A stretch of DNA of 64,000 nt from CAINVV01 sp963663005. Lineage in GTDB: Bacteria > Bacteroidota > Bacteroidia > Bacteroidales > Prolixibacteraceae. Made by a program: the position numbers and the translations under genes. Where the stretch lies: contig CAXXHH010000015.1 of assembly GCA_963663005.2 (NCBI GenBank), positions 62,001-126,000 of the forward strand. The letters run 5' to 3'. Positions 32,692-41,462 of this stretch are shown here, piece after piece. The notes below the pieces were generated by a model that searched no databases, was not told the DNA's origin, and was given only the letters and a program-made list of their open reading frames with translations. Every line of letters begins with the position of its first letter. Position 1 is the stretch's first letter.

Positions 32692-35508
32692 CTATTTTTT
32701 TGCTGGCAGAAAAATGACGTCCACCAGATCAGCAGATTTAAAGAAGTCTGCTGCATATTTCTTTACATCAGCAATTGTAACGCTGTTGAGTATCTTCTCG
32801 AAATTTTCAGGGGAATCATTGTTGATCTTATCCTGATAAAATCCGACAAGGATATTCATCCAGTAGTTGTTGTGTAGTTTGTTTTGCTCACGGTCTTTCA
32901 ACAGATTCTTGACAACCTTGTCTAAATCCTCGGCAGTGGGACCATTCGCAACAATCTTGTCGATTTCAGTGTAAAGAATTGACTTCAGGTGAGCGGAGCG
33001 TTCGGGTTCCGCGTCAAACATCATCTGTAATGTCTTCTCAGCCTTTGGATAATGCTGACTACCAGATTGTACACTAACGCCATAGGTTCCACCCTCCTTT
33101 TCACGAATTTCTTCGGTGTACCTGAGGTTCAACACGCCCTTCAAAATATTGGCCAACACGTTCGATTTGGCGTCAAAAGCCGCTAGTTTGTTATAATTAA
33201 CCACCACTGTTGCCTTCTTCACCTCCATCGGAATATAGACTTCCTTGACGGTCTTTCCCTTCGGACCATTTACATTATTGTCCTTCCAGTTTTCTTTCCT
33301 TGGCAAGTCAGTCAAAGAACCGATGTATTTCTCAACCAATGGTTTCACCTTGGCCTCTTCGAGATTTCCTACAATAAAGAAGGTAAAATCACCGGCATCG
33401 GCAATTCTTTCGCGGTAGATTTTCTCCATCTGTTCAACAGAAAGCTCATCGACCAGAGCCGGAGTGATTAGTTTGGTACGGTTGCTATGACTGGTCAGGA
33501 TCAATTGCAGCGAGTCGCTAACGATTTTCTGTGGATTATTTGCCAAACCGGCAACCATGCCGGCATATCTTGCCTTCAACGCCTGAAATGCCTCCTTGTC
33601 AAACCGTGGTTTCTCAAATTGAAGGTACAGCAGCTGCATCAATGTCTCAAAATCTTTTGGCGAGGCCATTCCGCTAAATGTCTCACTCAGATTGGTTAAT
33701 CCGGAATTAAGACTTACGTTTTTACCGGTTAACATCTTTTTCAGGGTGGTAGCATCAAAATCGCCCACGCCAAACATGCCGATAAACTGTGGAAGCATCA
33801 TGGCGTTTGCCAATTCAGATGCCGGAAGAAGCGAGCTTCCGCCCGGACTGATCCCGCGAATCGAGATATTATCCTTTTCGTAATCTGCCAGGCGATAAAT
33901 AACCTTTGTATTGTTAGCGAGAGTCCATTCTACCGCATTAAATTGTGGCAGCGGGGTGGTTTTTACTATCGCGGATCCTTTCAATGGCTTGTCGATCAGC
34001 GTGGAACTAACTTTGGTGTCTTCGTACGGTTTGATTTCCGAATTTTCCACATCCTTCAGAATTGCAAGAGCCTCTGGTTCAGATAATAACTTTGCATTCT
34101 CTTTGTCAGGGCCTGTGACAATAATGACCCTGTTTTCAGGAACAATCCACTGTTTTGCCTTTGCAGACAACTCTTCAACAGTTACCGTCGGAAGTAGTTT
34201 CTGAAGCATCTGCCAATCAAAATCGATAGAAGTAAGTGGCTCATTCTCCAAGAAATGGGACTGAATATCATTCACAAAAGTATCGTTATTGATTTTATCA
34301 CGTTGCTTCCAGCGACTCTCAGTCTGAGTGAGAAGATTGGTTTTAGCCCGATCCAGTTCACCTTGCGTAAAACCATAACGAACCAAACGTTGCGCTTCCG
34401 TATAGATTGCTTTCAGGGCAATATCTTCCTGGTCAGGTTTCGCGGTAGTTGAAATAGACATCACGTTATATCCGCGCACAAATCCTCCAAAGCCAATAGA
34501 ACCATTCGTGAAAGGCGGAACACCCTTTTGCAGTAACTCCTGAATACGATTCCCCATCATGGCATTAAACAAAGGCTGGACAGCATACATGCTGCGGTAA
34601 TAAGACAAGTCTTTCGAGGCTGGTTTTGGAGCCTCATGTTTGATGTAAATACTTACACCATAATTTGTTGACTCTTTATCCTTAATCTGAACATAGCGTG
34701 TCTCCTTGTGTGGAGGAACAGCCTCCTCAACGCGGGGAATTTCGTTCTCTACAGCTGGAATGGAAGAGAACTGAGCTTTAATTGATTTCTCAACATCGTC
34801 AACATTTACATCTCCAACAATAGCAATACACTGAAGATCTGTGCGATACCAATCATGGTAAAATTTTCTCAGCGTATCATATTTGAAATGTTTAATAATG
34901 GCTGAATCTCCGATGACATCCCTGACGGCATATTTAGAATCTTTAAAGAGAACAGGGAACATTGCACGTTGCATCCTGAATCCGGCGGTACGACGAGTTC
35001 TCCACTCCTCAACGATGACACCCCGCTCGGCATCAATCTCTTTGTCTGAAAGCGTGAGGTAATGAGACCAGTCGTGCAGAACCAGCAAACAAGAATCGAC
35101 CAGTCCGGCATGCCTGACGGGCACATCGCTCAGATTATAGACCGTCTCGGTGAAAGCCGTATAAGCATTGATGTTACGCCCAAAAGCAACACCATGCTTT
35201 TCCAGCGAACTGATAATTCCCTTATCCGGATAATTTTTAGTCCCATTGAAGGCCATATGCTCGAGGAAGTGGGCAAGACCATTCTGATTATCGTTCTCAA
35301 GGATTGCTCCAACATTTTGAATAATGTAGAAACTAGCCCTTTCCTTGGGCTCCTCGTTATGCCGGATGTAATAAGTCATCCCATTTGGCAATTTGCCGAT
35401 ACGGAACGAAGGATCCGGGGCAATCGGCTGCGCGCCCGAGTTGAAAGAGAAAGTGGTGAACAACAAGGTACCCAAAACTGCAATTCCAAAGAATCTGTTC
35501 AATTTCAT
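32692..35508 (-). CDS. M16 family zinc metalloprotease (secreted)
   Basis: A 938-residue pitrilysin-type protease. ATG 35508 gives a clear signal peptide (MKLNRFFGIAVLGTLLFTTFSFNSGAQ), so the protein is exported, probably to the periplasm. The inverted zinc motif is HFLEH at 80-84, with the downstream Glu in ERGVIVEEWR. Two M16 core-domain pairs follow; the second half lacks an HxxEH motif, as is normal for the family. It degrades peptides inside a clam-shell chamber. The gene is monocistronic, with a strong terminator. No regulatory site was recognised upstream. Confidence 0.88.
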   Translation of the reverse strand: MKLNRFFGIAVLGTLLFTTFSFNSGAQPIAPDPSFRIGKLPNGMTYYIRHNEEPKERASFYIIQNVGAILENDNQNGLAHFLEHMAFNGTKNYPDKGIISSLEKHGVAFGRNINAYTAFTETVYNLSDVPVRHAGLVDSCLLVLHDWSHYLTLSDKEIDAERGVIVEEWRTRRTAGFRMQRAMFPVLFKDSKYAVRDVIGDSAIIKHFKYDTLRKFYHDWYRTDLQCIAIVGDVNVDDVEKSIKAQFSSIPAVENEIPRVEEAVPPHKETRYVQIKDKESTNYGVSIYIKHEAPKPASKDLSYYRSMYAVQPLFNAMMGNRIQELLQKGVPPFTNGSIGFGGFVRGYNVMSISTTAKPDQEDIALKAIYTEAQRLVRYGFTQGELDRAKTNLLTQTESRWKQRDKINNDTFVNDIQSHFLENEPLTSIDFDWQMLQKLLPTVTVEELSAKAKQWIVPENRVIIVTGPDKENAKLLSEPEALAILKDVENSEIKPYEDTKVSSTLIDKPLKGSAIVKTTPLPQFNAVEWTLANNTKVIYRLADYEKDNISIRGISPGGSSLLPASELANAMMLPQFIGMFGVGDFDATTLKKMLTGKNVSLNSGLTNLSETFSGMASPKDFETLMQLLYLQFEKPRFDKEAFQALKARYAGMVAGLANNPQKIVSDSLQLILTSHSNRTKLITPALVDELSVEQMEKIYRERIADAGDFTFFIVGNLEEAKVKPLVEKYIGSLTDLPRKENWKDNNVNGPKGKTVKEVYIPMEVKKATVVVNYNKLAAFDAKSNVLANILKGVLNLRYTEEIREKEGGTYGVSVQSGSQHYPKAEKTLQMMFDAEPERSAHLKSILYTEIDKIVANGPTAEDLDKVVKNLLKDREQNKLHNNYWMNILVGFYQDKINNDSPENFEKILNSVTIADVKKYAADFFKSADLVDVIFLPAKK

Positions 35509-35804
35509 GTTATTTAATTTAGGTGTAAAAACTTGACAAAAGCACTGCCGTTGGGAAGCTGAAAGCAAACGAATAGCGTTAAAATATCGATCTTTGCAAG
35601 CAAGTGTGAAGCAACCCACTAATTACCACTTCCCTCTCATTACAGCACCCTTACCAGGAATCTTAAAAATCAAAATTACAATATATTATGGTTAAAGAAA
35701 GAAACCAACTCTGGTATTTGACTAAAAAATTCCTAAAAATTACAGTCCGACATCATTCTGAGAGGTACTATTTATGAGATATGGTCTAAGATCAGGATTA
35801 CGGC

Positions 35805-36575
35805 TCATAAATTCTCGCAACACCCAAAGCCGAAATGATTTTTCTTCCCAAAGCCAAGATAGTAACCGGCCCGGATCAAAGCCGGGTCGGCCTGAAGCCG
35901 GAAACGCAGCTGATAACCAATTAGTTTATTTTGACCTGGGGTGCCCGCCTGAATGGTAACACCTTTTTGAGAAACGGGCGATCTCAATTTAAATTTTCCT
36001 GCTAAGGGATCGTGGGGATGATCGTGTCCGGAAAGAGATTTGTACTTCTGGTGCAGGTTTTCGAAAAAAAACTGCGCATACTCAGGATGCTCAGGTGAAA
36101 GGAAAAGTTCATTTTTTCTCCCGCGGATCTTTACCGAAAGGTGCAGAGGAGAAAGAGTTTTGAATGTCATCTTATCCGTAAACTCAGGTTCAGGCAAAAC
36201 CTCAACCTTTTCGATGTGGAAAGAGACCTGGGAGATCCTGTCGCCCAACATGAATCTGGCATCCTGAAAAGCCTCTGTCACAAATGGAATCAAGGACTCA
36301 TCGGGGATAGTTGAGAAAATCAATCCAACCCGTTCACACTGGATCATAAGCCGATCCCCTTCGATCTTTCGGTCGGGAACCATCAACTGGGAGAAAACAA
36401 AACTCTGGAAAGGCTCATCCGCCTTGACATAACCCGCACTGACCAGGTATGCGTAAAGAGGACTATTCTCCTTGTTGATCATGCGATAAAACCACGAACC
36501 CAACTCAAACTGGTAGTTAACCGGCAAGGTATTGCGCAGCGGATCAACCAGTTTCAATGTGAGTTTGTAGCGCAT
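35805..36575 (-). CDS. cas6: Cas6-like CRISPR RNA endoribonuclease, orphan and without the usual catalytic His
   Basis: A 256-residue RAMP-fold protein. The start MRYKLTLKLVDPLRNTLPVNYQFELGSWFYRMIN and the Gly-rich loop YLGFGKKNHFGFG at the C-terminus are the two hallmarks of Cas6. FKTLSPLHLSVKIRGRK corresponds to the central TLSP motif. In Pyrococcus-type Cas6 the catalytic His lies in a YLHxxG-like segment; here the matching text is YAYLVSAGYV, so Val replaces His. No repeats or other cas genes lie within the window. The gene sits 87 bp downstream of fabD in the same direction. It may bind RNA without cutting, or serve an array elsewhere. Confidence 0.75.
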   Translation of the reverse strand: MRYKLTLKLVDPLRNTLPVNYQFELGSWFYRMINKENSPLYAYLVSAGYVKADEPFQSFVFSQLMVPDRKIEGDRLMIQCERVGLIFSTIPDESLIPFVTEAFQDARFMLGDRISQVSFHIEKVEVLPEPEFTDKMTFKTLSPLHLSVKIRGRKNELFLSPEHPEYAQFFFENLHQKYKSLSGHDHPHDPLAGKFKLRSPVSQKGVTIQAGTPGQNKLIGYQLRFRLQADPALIRAGYYLGFGKKNHFGFGCCENL

Positions 36576-36582
36576 AAAAATT

Positions 36583-36665
36583 ATAGTGAAAAGCGAAAAA
36601 GAAGAGTGAAAAATAAAAAAAGCGTTCCTCCACTTTTCATTTTTCATTCTTCTTTTTTCACTTAT
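36583..36665. repeat. Inverted microrepeat (GTGAAAAG type) between fabD and cas6
   Basis: Left arm 36583-36618 (GTGAAAAGCGAAAAAGAAGA...) and inverted right arm 36631-36665 (...TTCTTCTTTTTTCAC). The right arm includes the fabD stop codon, and the left arm ends 8 bp before the cas6 ATG. A similar single arm lies near 40978-41006. Confidence 0.75.
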
Positions 36666-37546
36666 ATTGAGCTTATTCCAACAGTTTGCACGGTGCGGTC
36701 TACCTTCTTGATCATCCCCTGCAGGGCACTGCCCGGACCAACTTCCGTGAAAGAATCTGCTCCATCGGCAAGCATATTGATCACTGTTTGAGTCCAGCGA
36801 ACCGGTGCCGTGAGTTGAGCAATCAGGTTGGCCTTGATCTGCGCCGGATCAGAAACCGGGGCAGCGTTGACGTTCTGATATACCGGACAAACCGGCGTCT
36901 GAAAATTCGTTGAATTGATAGCCTCGGCCAGCTCGGTGCGGGCGGGCTCCATCAGCGGTGAGTGGAAAGCGCCTCCAACATTCAATTTAAGGGCGCGCTT
37001 GGCTCCCAGCTCGGTAAGTCTCGCACAAGCCTTGTCGACTCCTTCAATTGAACCGGAAATGACCAACTGTCCGGGACAGTTGTAGTTAGCCGGAACTACC
37101 ACTTCCTGAATCTCGGCACACACCTGTTCGACAACAGCATCCTCAACGCCAAGGATGGCCGCCATCGTGGAAGGTTCAACCTCGCATGCCTTCTGCATGG
37201 CCATGGCTCTTTTAGACACCAGACGCAATCCGTCTTCGAAAGAAAGTGCATTAGCTGCCACCAGGGCCGAGAATTCACCCAGAGAATGGCCTGCCACCAT
37301 CGCAGGCAGAAAAGAATCGCCCATCGTTTTAGCCAGCAAAACAGAATGCAGGAAGATTGCCGGTTGGGTGACACGGGTTTGTTTCAACTCTTCGTCCGTT
37401 CCGTTGAACATGATTTCTGTGATGTTGAAACCCAAAATTTCGTTAGCCTTTTCAAAAAGTAATTTTGCTGAGGGAGACTGGTCGTACAGGTCTTTACCCA
37501 TTCCAATGAATTGGGCACCCTGACCCGGAAAAACATATGCTTTCAT
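36662..37546 (-). CDS. fabD: Malonyl-CoA:ACP transacylase (housekeeping FabD)
   Basis: A 294-residue enzyme that loads malonyl onto the fatty-acid ACP. VFPGQGAQFIGMGKDLYD opens the protein. The nucleophile is Ser88 in VAGHSLGEFSALV and the catalytic His is in GGAFHSPLM. QPAIFLHS and NCPGQLVISG are standard. It is better matched to fatty-acid FabD than the copy at 4641. A 10-bp inverted repeat and a TATCTTTG box lie in its leader. The stop codon is inside a microrepeat arm. Confidence 0.93.
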   Translation of the reverse strand: MKAYVFPGQGAQFIGMGKDLYDQSPSAKLLFEKANEILGFNITEIMFNGTDEELKQTRVTQPAIFLHSVLLAKTMGDSFLPAMVAGHSLGEFSALVAANALSFEDGLRLVSKRAMAMQKACEVEPSTMAAILGVEDAVVEQVCAEIQEVVVPANYNCPGQLVISGSIEGVDKACARLTELGAKRALKLNVGGAFHSPLMEPARTELAEAINSTNFQTPVCPVYQNVNAAPVSDPAQIKANLIAQLTAPVRWTQTVINMLADGADSFTEVGPGSALQGMIKKVDRTVQTVGISSI

Positions 37547-37579
37547 TTGTTTATAATTTATTTTTTAACTGCCAAATGG

Positions 37580-37630
37580 AATACCCACGTAATCATTTTC
37601 GGTTGGTGTGAACATATTCTCGTGGGTATT
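37580..37630 (-). promoter_or_regulatory. Inverted repeat AATACCCACG/CGTGGGTATT in the fabD leader
   Basis: Perfect 10-bp arms at 37580-37589 and 37621-37630 with a 31-nt loop, between the putative -7 box and the fabD start. It could be an mRNA stem or a protein-binding site. Confidence 0.5.
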
Positions 37631-37659
37631 TCATGCAGTAATTGTCTAAAAATTTTGCG

Positions 37660-37667
37660 CAAAGATA
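37660..37667 (-). promoter_or_regulatory. -7 box TATCTTTG of fabD
   Basis: Exact TAnnTTTG on the minus strand, giving a leader of about 105 nt that contains the inverted repeat. Confidence 0.5.
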
Positions 37668-37759
37668 ATCAATTTTGGATTTTCGATTTGGGATTTTGGA
37701 ATGAGAACTCCAAACCGTAGAACAGACGGGGAATGTCTGAAGTCACTAATCCAAAATTC

Positions 37760-38386
37760 CTACGAAAGTCTTGAGCTGATCAATCGAATGAATTCCTCCC
37801 TCGTAGCAACTTTCTCGAAGGCTCCGGTGAAATCGGAAGTGGTAGTCACCGAGTTCTGCTTTTCGATGCCGCGCATGCACATACACATGTGTTTAGCTTC
37901 AATGACAACGGCGACACCCAGTGGAGATAATGTATTCTGAATGCACTCTTTGATCTGCAATGTGAGTCTTTCCTGAACCTGCAAACGGCGGGAATAGGCT
38001 TCCACCACCCGGGCGATTTTGCTCAAACCTGTGATATATCCGTTTGGAATATAGGCCACATGAGCCTTTCCAAAAAATGGCAGCATATGATGTTCGCACA
38101 AGGAGTATATCTCGATATCCTTGACAATCACCATTTGGCGATAATCCTCCTTGAACATGGCTGACCTCAATATTTCCTCCGGATCCATGCTATAGCCCTG
38201 CGTCATAAACTGCATGGACTTCGCAATCCGGAGAGGCGACTTGTCCAATCCTTCCCGGTCGGGATCTTCTCCTATCAACTCCAGAATCTGGCGGTAATGT
38301 TCCGCCATCTTCAGTACCGTTTCTTTGGGGTAATGTTCAATCTTTTGGTAGCCGTCGGACTTCTTTCTATGTAGGGAAAATTGCAT
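37760..38386 (-). CDS. folE: GTP cyclohydrolase I
   Basis: A 208-residue FolE that converts GTP to 7,8-dihydroneopterin triphosphate for folate (and queuosine) synthesis. Zinc-site motifs are seen in EIYSLCEHHMLPFFGKAHVAYIP (Cys and His ligands) and MCMCMRGIEKQNSVT (second Cys). GLSKIARVVEAYSRRLQVQERLT is the conserved core. It stands alone between fabD and mqnB. Its product also feeds queuosine, whose late enzyme QueA is at 19316. Confidence 0.93.
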   Translation of the reverse strand: MQFSLHRKKSDGYQKIEHYPKETVLKMAEHYRQILELIGEDPDREGLDKSPLRIAKSMQFMTQGYSMDPEEILRSAMFKEDYRQMVIVKDIEIYSLCEHHMLPFFGKAHVAYIPNGYITGLSKIARVVEAYSRRLQVQERLTLQIKECIQNTLSPLGVAVVIEAKHMCMCMRGIEKQNSVTTTSDFTGAFEKVATREEFIRLISSRLS

Positions 38387-38566
38387 GATGTGAAATTTAG
38401 TGTGTCCGTGTACAATTGATCAAAAGGACTGCAAATGCTGTTCTTACGGACTTCAGTAAATATTTTTTTTAATTAAACTCAGTACAAATAAACAACTTTT
38501 ATTAACTTTTTTCACCAATTTAAGTATGAATGTTTGTTAGAGGTTCAATTAAGATAAACTAAATTT

Positions 38567-38574
38567 TACATTTG
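38567..38574 (+). promoter_or_regulatory. -7 box TACATTTG of mqnB-mqnD
   Basis: Exact TAnnTTTG, 33 bp before the mqnB start. Confidence 0.6.
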
Positions 38575-38607
38575 CACCTCTGAATTAATTAGACCTCCTT
38601 TTTTAGC

Positions 38608-39303
38608 ATGAGAATCTTGTTTGTCGGTGCAACCTGTTTTGAACTCTACCAGTTTTTCGAAAATCTGATCGAAATTGAAGGTGAAGGAAAGAATATTTTC
38701 CACTACAAATGGTATGATCTGGAAATTGACCTCTTGATACCGGGAATCGGTATGACTTTTACTGCATATCACCTGACCAGGGCTCTCTACACAACAAAAT
38801 ACGATCTCGTCATTAACGCAGGCATTGCCGGAAGTTTTAGGGATGAGCTTTCGATAGGCACGGTCGTGAACGTTAAATCTGAACAAATCTGCGATTTGGG
38901 CATTGAGAAAGAGTGCAAGTCGATTGTTTCCCTGTTCGATGCCGGATTCATGGAATCTAATCAGTTCCCTTTCGAAAACGGCAGGATGACCAATCCAAAC
39001 ACCTTCAAGGCACTGGAACTTGCTTCTGTCGATGGTGTTACCGGAAATATCAGTCATGGCAGTCCGGAGACCATCTCGAAGATAACCTGCGACTTCAATC
39101 CGGATATCGAGTCGATGGAGGGTGCCGCCGTATTTTATGTCTGCATGCACGAAAAAGTTCCGTTCCTCGAAATCCGTGCGATATCCAATTACGTTGAGGC
39201 AAGGGATACTACCAAGTGGGATATTCCGCTTGCAATCGAAAATCTCACAGACGAACTTTTCCGCTTTCTACGGAAATTTGCCAAAATCAAACAGCTCTCC
39301 TGA
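38608..39303 (+). CDS. mqnB: Futalosine hydrolase
   Basis: A 231-residue nucleoside-phosphorylase-fold enzyme. VGATCFELYQFFE is at the N-terminus, LVINAGIAGSF is the core Gly-rich strand, and SMEGAAVFYVCMHEKVPFLEIRAISN is the substrate-binding Glu segment. It removes the base from futalosine to give dehypoxanthinyl futalosine in the alternative menaquinone pathway. The TGATG overlap with mqnD means translational coupling, which confirms the assignment. Confidence 0.88.
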   Translation: MRILFVGATCFELYQFFENLIEIEGEGKNIFHYKWYDLEIDLLIPGIGMTFTAYHLTRALYTTKYDLVINAGIAGSFRDELSIGTVVNVKSEQICDLGIEKECKSIVSLFDAGFMESNQFPFENGRMTNPNTFKALELASVDGVTGNISHGSPETISKITCDFNPDIESMEGAAVFYVCMHEKVPFLEIRAISNYVEARDTTKWDIPLAIENLTDELFRFLRKFAKIKQLS

Positions 39304-40133
39304 TGGACTTCACGCTAGGTTTTTCTACCTGCCCAAATGACACGTTTATTTTTGATGCCATGGTTAACGGGAGAATCGATACCGAAGGTTTGAGGTTTGA
39401 ATTGCACCTTGCCGACGTGGAAGAGCTGAACCAGCTGGCATTTAAATCCACGCTCGATATTACCAAAGTTAGTTACCACGCTTTTGCATATCTCTCGGAA
39501 GCCTATCAGCTTCTCACGGCAGGCAGCGCGCTGGGTTTCAACAACGGGCCGCTGTTAATCAGCAAACATAAAATTTATCCGGACGAGGTTAGCGGATTGA
39601 AAATTGCGATTCCTGGTAAGTACACCACTGCCAACTTGTTACTTTCGATCGCTTTTCCTAATCTTCAACAAAAAAAGGAATACCTTTTCTCTGATATCGA
39701 AGAGGTTATCCTATCGGGAGAAGCCGATGCCGGGGTTATCATCCATGAAAACAGATTCACATACCAGTCGAGAGGTCTCAAAAAGATCGTCGATCTGGGC
39801 GAATATTGGGATCAGTTAACCGGTTTGCCAATTCCTCTCGGGGGAATAATTATCAGGAGGAGTCTGCCGCAAGAGCTCCGCTTAAAAGTGAACAGGGTGC
39901 TTCGTCGCAGCGTCGAATATGCTTTTGAGAACCCAAATGACTCACTTCCCTTCGTCAGGCAGCATGCACAATCGATGGAAGAGGAGGTAATGAGAAACCA
40001 TATTGAACTTTACGTGAATGATTTTTCGCTGGATCTCGGCACGAAAGGCAGGGAAGCCATCACTACCCTGTATGATAAAAGCATCGCACTCAATATTTTC
40101 CCTCCGCTCCAACCCTCCTATTTTGTCGGTTAG
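39303..40133 (+). CDS. mqnD: 1,4-dihydroxy-6-naphthoate synthase
   Basis: A 276-residue MqnD. ATG 39303 overlaps the mqnB stop; longer in-frame starts lie inside mqnB. The N-terminus is LGFSTCPNDTFIFDAMVNGRI, followed by LDITKVSYHAFAYL and AGSALGFNNGPLLIS, as in the solute-binding-like fold of MqnA/MqnD. It converts cyclic de-hypoxanthine futalosine to 1,4-dihydroxy-6-naphthoate. mqnA, mqnC and mqnE are not in the window. Confidence 0.88.
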   Translation: MDFTLGFSTCPNDTFIFDAMVNGRIDTEGLRFELHLADVEELNQLAFKSTLDITKVSYHAFAYLSEAYQLLTAGSALGFNNGPLLISKHKIYPDEVSGLKIAIPGKYTTANLLLSIAFPNLQQKKEYLFSDIEEVILSGEADAGVIIHENRFTYQSRGLKKIVDLGEYWDQLTGLPIPLGGIIIRRSLPQELRLKVNRVLRRSVEYAFENPNDSLPFVRQHAQSMEEEVMRNHIELYVNDFSLDLGTKGREAITTLYDKSIALNIFPPLQPSYFVG

Positions 40134-40214
40134 CCGCAGAAGTTCTTTCCCAAATATCAGCCATATCGAACAAATCTGAATTCTTTGACGTAATTTTGCG
40201 GCATCGAACTCGCC

Positions 40215-40958
40215 ATGGAAAAACTTCAACGATTATACCGCGACAATATTAACGGGATCATTGCCACACTGGCTATCCACCTGATTGTGTTGGGCTCACT
40301 TCTGTTTGCCGAGTTGAAAAATAATTACCTGCTGCCCGAACAGGCTCTTTTTCTCGATCTTTCCACGCAAGAAATCAGGCAACAGGAACCCGAAAAAGAG
40401 AAGATGGACTATGGTGCTCAATCAATGGCAATGAACGGATCCCAAAGAGGTGCGAATAATTCGAACAGAGCCGTAAATATGGGTGACCTCAGCAGCAAAT
40501 CCGCCCGCGATCCATTTTTCGACAAAGAATACGCCAAGGAGGTCGATGCCGCAAAGAAGCTGGCCAGCGACGTGAATAAAAATCTGGCGAAGAAAATCCC
40601 TGTCATAGGAGATATTCCAATGCCTGTGGCCAGCACAGAGGGAATGACACGGGAAGAGGTTCAACGCTCCTCCTTCAAAGGAAAATCCAATATTAAATAC
40701 CTGCTTGGGAACCGCTACCACCTTCAACTCCCCATTCCGGTTTATCTTGCACAAGGCGGAGGTGAAGTGGTGGTCGATATTATTGTGGACCGTTCCGGGG
40801 ATGTTTTAAGCGCAACACCCCGTGGTGGAGCGAACCTGAGCGACCCGACAATCCTCGCCTATGCGAAGCAGGCTGCCGAAAAAACAGTTTTCAATCCCGA
40901 CAATTCTGCCCCCGAAAAACAATCCGGTACGATCACCTATCTGTTCGTTGCCCAATAA
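40215..40958 (+). CDS. TonB-family energy transducer-like protein
   Basis: A 247-residue protein with one N-terminal membrane helix (IIATLAIHLIVLGSLLFAE, about residues 15-33), a long Asn/Lys-rich periplasmic linker and a C-terminal TonB-like domain. The latter shows PVYLAQGGGEVVVDIIVDRSGDVLSA and AEKTVFNPDN...GTITYLFV. It may couple the proton gradient to an outer-membrane receptor, but no exbB/exbD is nearby. The helix lacks an obvious SxxxH motif apart from AIHL, so a structural role is also possible. Confidence 0.75.
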   Translation: MEKLQRLYRDNINGIIATLAIHLIVLGSLLFAELKNNYLLPEQALFLDLSTQEIRQQEPEKEKMDYGAQSMAMNGSQRGANNSNRAVNMGDLSSKSARDPFFDKEYAKEVDAAKKLASDVNKNLAKKIPVIGDIPMPVASTEGMTREEVQRSSFKGKSNIKYLLGNRYHLQLPIPVYLAQGGGEVVVDIIVDRSGDVLSATPRGGANLSDPTILAYAKQAAEKTVFNPDNSAPEKQSGTITYLFVAQ

Positions 40959-41037
40959 TCAAACTCCCCTCTCAATTTTTCACTATTCTCTTTTTACTTT
41001 TCATTTCATATATTTGGAATGATTACAAATAATGAAC

Positions 41038-41053
41038 AACTTTGTGCAAAGTT
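41038..41053. promoter_or_regulatory. Inverted repeat AACTTTG-TG-CAAAGTT before the HMA gene
   Basis: Perfect 7-bp arms around a 2-nt spacer, 12 bp before the HMA-protein ATG. It could be an operator for a metal-responsive regulator. Confidence 0.4.
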
Positions 41054-41065
41054 TAAATAGTTAGT

Positions 41066-41311
41066 ATGTCAACTCATATTTTTATAGTCGAAGGAATGTC
41101 GTGCAAGAACTGCAAAACCCATGTTGAAAACGGCATCAAAACCATCTCAGGAATAGAAGAAGTGGTAGCGGATCATGTTACCGGACATGTTCGCGTAAAG
41201 GGAAATCATGTTAATGAAGAACAGATCAAATCAGCCGTGGAGAAATCGGGTTACCGGTTTAAGGGTGCGGAGAAGACAACCAACCCGGGTTCTGATATCT
41301 GGCTCAGCTGA
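41066..41311 (+). CDS. Heavy-metal-associated (HMA) domain protein, CopZ-like
   Basis: An 81-residue ferredoxin-fold metallochaperone. The metal-binding motif is GMSCKNCKTHVE (CxxC at residues 12-15), followed by VTGHVRVKGNHVNEEQI and the terminal SAVEKSGYRFKG. It would carry Cu(I) or a related soft metal in the cytoplasm, but no P-type copper ATPase lies beside it. A small inverted repeat precedes the gene. Confidence 0.85.
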   Translation: MSTHIFIVEGMSCKNCKTHVENGIKTISGIEEVVADHVTGHVRVKGNHVNEEQIKSAVEKSGYRFKGAEKTTNPGSDIWLS

Positions 41312-41462
41312 CGAACGGTCAAAATGGCTCAAATTCAAAAATAAAACTGACATTATTTCCTCTTTATCAGAATGTTAGTGTCAAATTGTCGGAATCCTGC
41401 TTTGTGGCAGATGTTTTGATCGTGGTAGGTCATATCACTTGAAAACAACAAAAATCACAGAT

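Noticed and set aside
35509..35619. Longer N-terminus for the M16 protease
   Set aside because: Starting at 35508 gives a proper signal peptide; the extension would bury it.
41312..41462. Heat-shock operator or promoter before clpB
   Set aside because: No CIRCE element or clear TAnnTTTG box could be seen; CTGC/GCAG is too short to claim.
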